This document shows, in pieces, positions 6,056-7,070 of a DNA stretch of 7,070 nucleotides (position 1 is its first letter; each line of letters begins with the position of its first letter). Source of the DNA: an uncultured Polynucleobacter sp. (lineage in GTDB: Bacteria > Pseudomonadota > Gammaproteobacteria > Burkholderiales > Burkholderiaceae). Location: positions 1 through 7,070 of the forward strand of contig CALKUJ010000284.1 in assembly GCA_937996825.1 (NCBI GenBank), given 5' to 3'. Under the pieces are notes generated by a model that was not told where the DNA came from, made no database searches, and worked only from the letters and a program-made list of their open reading frames with translations. A program made the translations under genes and the position numbers.

Positions 6056-6539
6056 AAGTGACTGCGCTTGGTTTACTTGTTTGCGCTCTTTTTTGAGCTA
6101 ACAACTTTTTCTCTTCGGCAGAAAGTTGCTGATAGCTTTCCCAAGCTGCGGCTTTTTTCTCAGGAGAAATATTCAGGGTGCGAAGGTAGTTATCTCTGGC
6201 ACGTTGGCGTTCAGTGGTTGATAAGCTGGCCCACTCAGACATGCGTGATTGAAGAGTACTTTTTTCGGAATCAGACATCGATGGATAGCGGTTCGCTACA
6301 TCCACCCATTTTTTTTGACGAGAAGGTGTGAGGCTGGACCAATCCTCTTCAAGGGGCGCCAGTATCAAACGCTGATCTTCATTGAGTGCAGACCAGTTTT
6401 GAGCATTGGCTACCACGGGGTAGGCCAATAAGATGACAAGAAAAACAGTGATGTGAGAAATCAAACAACGACTTAAACAGATATACCGATTTTGGCATTT
6501 CATGTTTGTGAAAGATTGAAAGAAAGATGAGAAAGACAT
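6039..6539 (-). CDS. DUF3106 family exported protein
   Basis: This 166-residue protein belongs to an uncharacterised betaproteobacterial family. It has a signal peptide with hydrophobic core at about 28-40 and likely cleavage after VANA (residue 46 from this start), so it should be periplasmic. The mature part is a run of helical units with regularly placed Trp (W49, W67, W78, W103, W133) and repeated L-S/T-x-x-E/R-R turns, for example WSSLTPSRQKKW, EWASLSTTERQRAR and LSAEEKKLL. The region SPEKKAAAWESYQQL matches the family's usual end. The start is uncertain. ATG 6539-6537, 2 nt after the upstream TGA, gives a long n-region; ATG 6503-6501 (MKCQNRYIC) would give a more normal 34-residue signal peptide but leaves a 38-nt gap and has no Shine-Dalgarno. 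A TTG at 6545 is also possible. No enzymatic motif is seen. Confidence 0.82.
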   Translation of the reverse strand: MSFSSFFQSFTNMKCQNRYICLSRCLISHITVFLVILLAYPVVANAQNWSALNEDQRLILAPLEEDWSSLTPSRQKKWVDVANRYPSMSDSEKSTLQSRMSEWASLSTTERQRARDNYLRTLNISPEKKAAAWESYQQLSAEEKKLLAQKRAQTSKPSAVTSPTLK

Positions 6540-6541
6540 GA

Positions 6542-7042
6542 TCAAATCTTTTCTTCACCCTCTTGTTTGCTTTGCTTCTCTTGTTTGTCTTTCTCAATGA
6601 CCAAATCTTTGCCGTTGGTGATCAGGTATCTAACAAACCCATCATCTTTGTAGGCGTTGGGGGGCACTGCATCCACCAAAATAGCGCTATCAACCTTGGC
6701 AATATCTTTGATGCGCTCATCTTCTTGCCAATTGGAAATCAAAACAATGCCAAAGGCCAAAGCGAAAATTGGCGCGGCACCAAATGCACCCCATGCTCGA
6801 TTGCGCCAATCTGAGCTTGTTGAATTTGAATTCTTGAAACCTTCTCTGACCCAGTTATGGAACCAGAATGGTTGGCGTTCCTCTAATTTCGCCGCCAATG
6901 CGAGTTTTCTCGCATTTTCTAGACGATTTTTGATGTGTGGTGGCAAGTCTGCCGCACCTTCATTGAGTAAATCACGAGTGAGCGAGGCTACTTGCAACTC
7001 TTGATTGCTATCGATTTGAGGGTTTTGATAGTGCTTACTCAC
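6542..7042 (-). CDS. DUF3619 family single-pass membrane protein
   Basis: This 166-residue protein belongs to an uncharacterised family found in betaproteobacteria. An N-terminal cytoplasmic-looking helical region (1-85) contains LPPHIKNRLENARKLALA. One membrane helix follows at about 86-104 (FGAAPIFALAFGIVLI), then a C-terminal domain with the conserved-looking block DSAILVDAVPPNAYKDDGFVRYL (split here: residues 117-127 and 128-140). A Lys/Glu/Gln-rich tail ends the protein. This one-helix layout resembles anti-sigma factors, and family members commonly sit after an ECF sigma gene; the role is inference. The start is GTG 7042-7040 with AAGGA 8 nt upstream, and it overlaps the stop of the preceding gene as GTGA. 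Its own TGA lies 2 nt before the DUF3106 ATG, so the genes are surely co-transcribed. Confidence 0.82.
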   Translation of the reverse strand: MSKHYQNPQIDSNQELQVASLTRDLLNEGAADLPPHIKNRLENARKLALAAKLEERQPFWFHNWVREGFKNSNSTSSDWRNRAWGAFGAAPIFALAFGIVLISNWQEDERIKDIAKVDSAILVDAVPPNAYKDDGFVRYLITNGKDLVIEKDKQEKQSKQEGEEKI

Positions 7043-7070
7043 AATTTAAATCCTTGTTTTTTAAGGGCTT
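7039..7070 (-). CDS. 3' end of an upstream gene, possibly an ECF sigma factor (partial)
   Basis: One frame at the right edge reads ALKKQGFKL and ends with TGA at 7041-7039, overlapping the GTG start of DUF3619 by 4 nt. The overlap and the Shine-Dalgarno placed within these codons make a real upstream coding end plausible. The sigma-factor identity rests only on the known neighbourhood of DUF3619-DUF3106 genes; nine residues cannot prove it. A second open frame (PLKNKDLNCE, ending TAA) also exists and would overlap slightly more. Confidence 0.4.
   Translation of the reverse strand, partial: ALKKQGFKL

Noticed and set aside
6068..7004. + strand frames across the DUF3106 and DUF3619 genes
   Set aside because: They are antisense to supported genes with signal peptide or membrane features, and have no protein-like motifs of their own.

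Overview
The window looks like ordinary chromosome from a low-GC member of the Burkholderiales (Betaproteobacteria), most like Polynucleobacter. This rests on protein style and gene order: a SpoT-type gene followed by greB, a stand-alone tripartite-tricarboxylate (Bug) binding protein, and a DUF3619-DUF3106-RDD gene string. The base composition is moderately AT-rich for that order. The taxonomic call is inference, since no search was possible. There is no transposase, integrase, CRISPR array or phage gene.

Region 1 (1-1235) holds growth control and translation genes. The 3' third of a SpoT/RelA-family (p)ppGpp enzyme (+) meets greB (-) tail to tail with 2 bp between the stop codons. greB in turn diverges from a tRNA-Arg(ACG) gene, with only 18 bp between its start codon and the tRNA 5' end. 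That gap contains a 10-bp palindrome that reads as a -10 hexamer on both strands. A strong intrinsic terminator follows the tRNA.

Region 2 (1236-5490, all +) starts with a monocistronic-looking Bug-family periplasmic binding protein that has a TTG start fixed by a good Shine-Dalgarno. A 139-bp gap with a 12-bp perfect palindrome follows. Then comes a large YbbP-like FtsX-type ABC permease without an adjacent ATPase gene, and 19 bp later a group II truncated haemoglobin, probably in the same transcript.

Region 3 (5446-7070, all -) is a compact operon read from the right edge. It begins with the last codons of an upstream gene (probably an ECF sigma factor), followed by a DUF3619 single-pass membrane protein, a DUF3106 exported protein and an RDD four-helix membrane protein. 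Junctions are tight: a GTGA overlap, a 2-nt gap and a 5-nt gap. Two of the three genes use GTG starts. The arrangement resembles a sigma factor/membrane regulator/periplasmic partner set and is the best candidate here for an undescribed system. The RDD gene overlaps the globin gene by 45 bp on the opposite strand.

The most interesting small-scale signals are the shared -10 palindrome between greB and tRNA-Arg, and a hairpin at the DUF3106/RDD junction that would pair the RDD start codon with upstream sequence.
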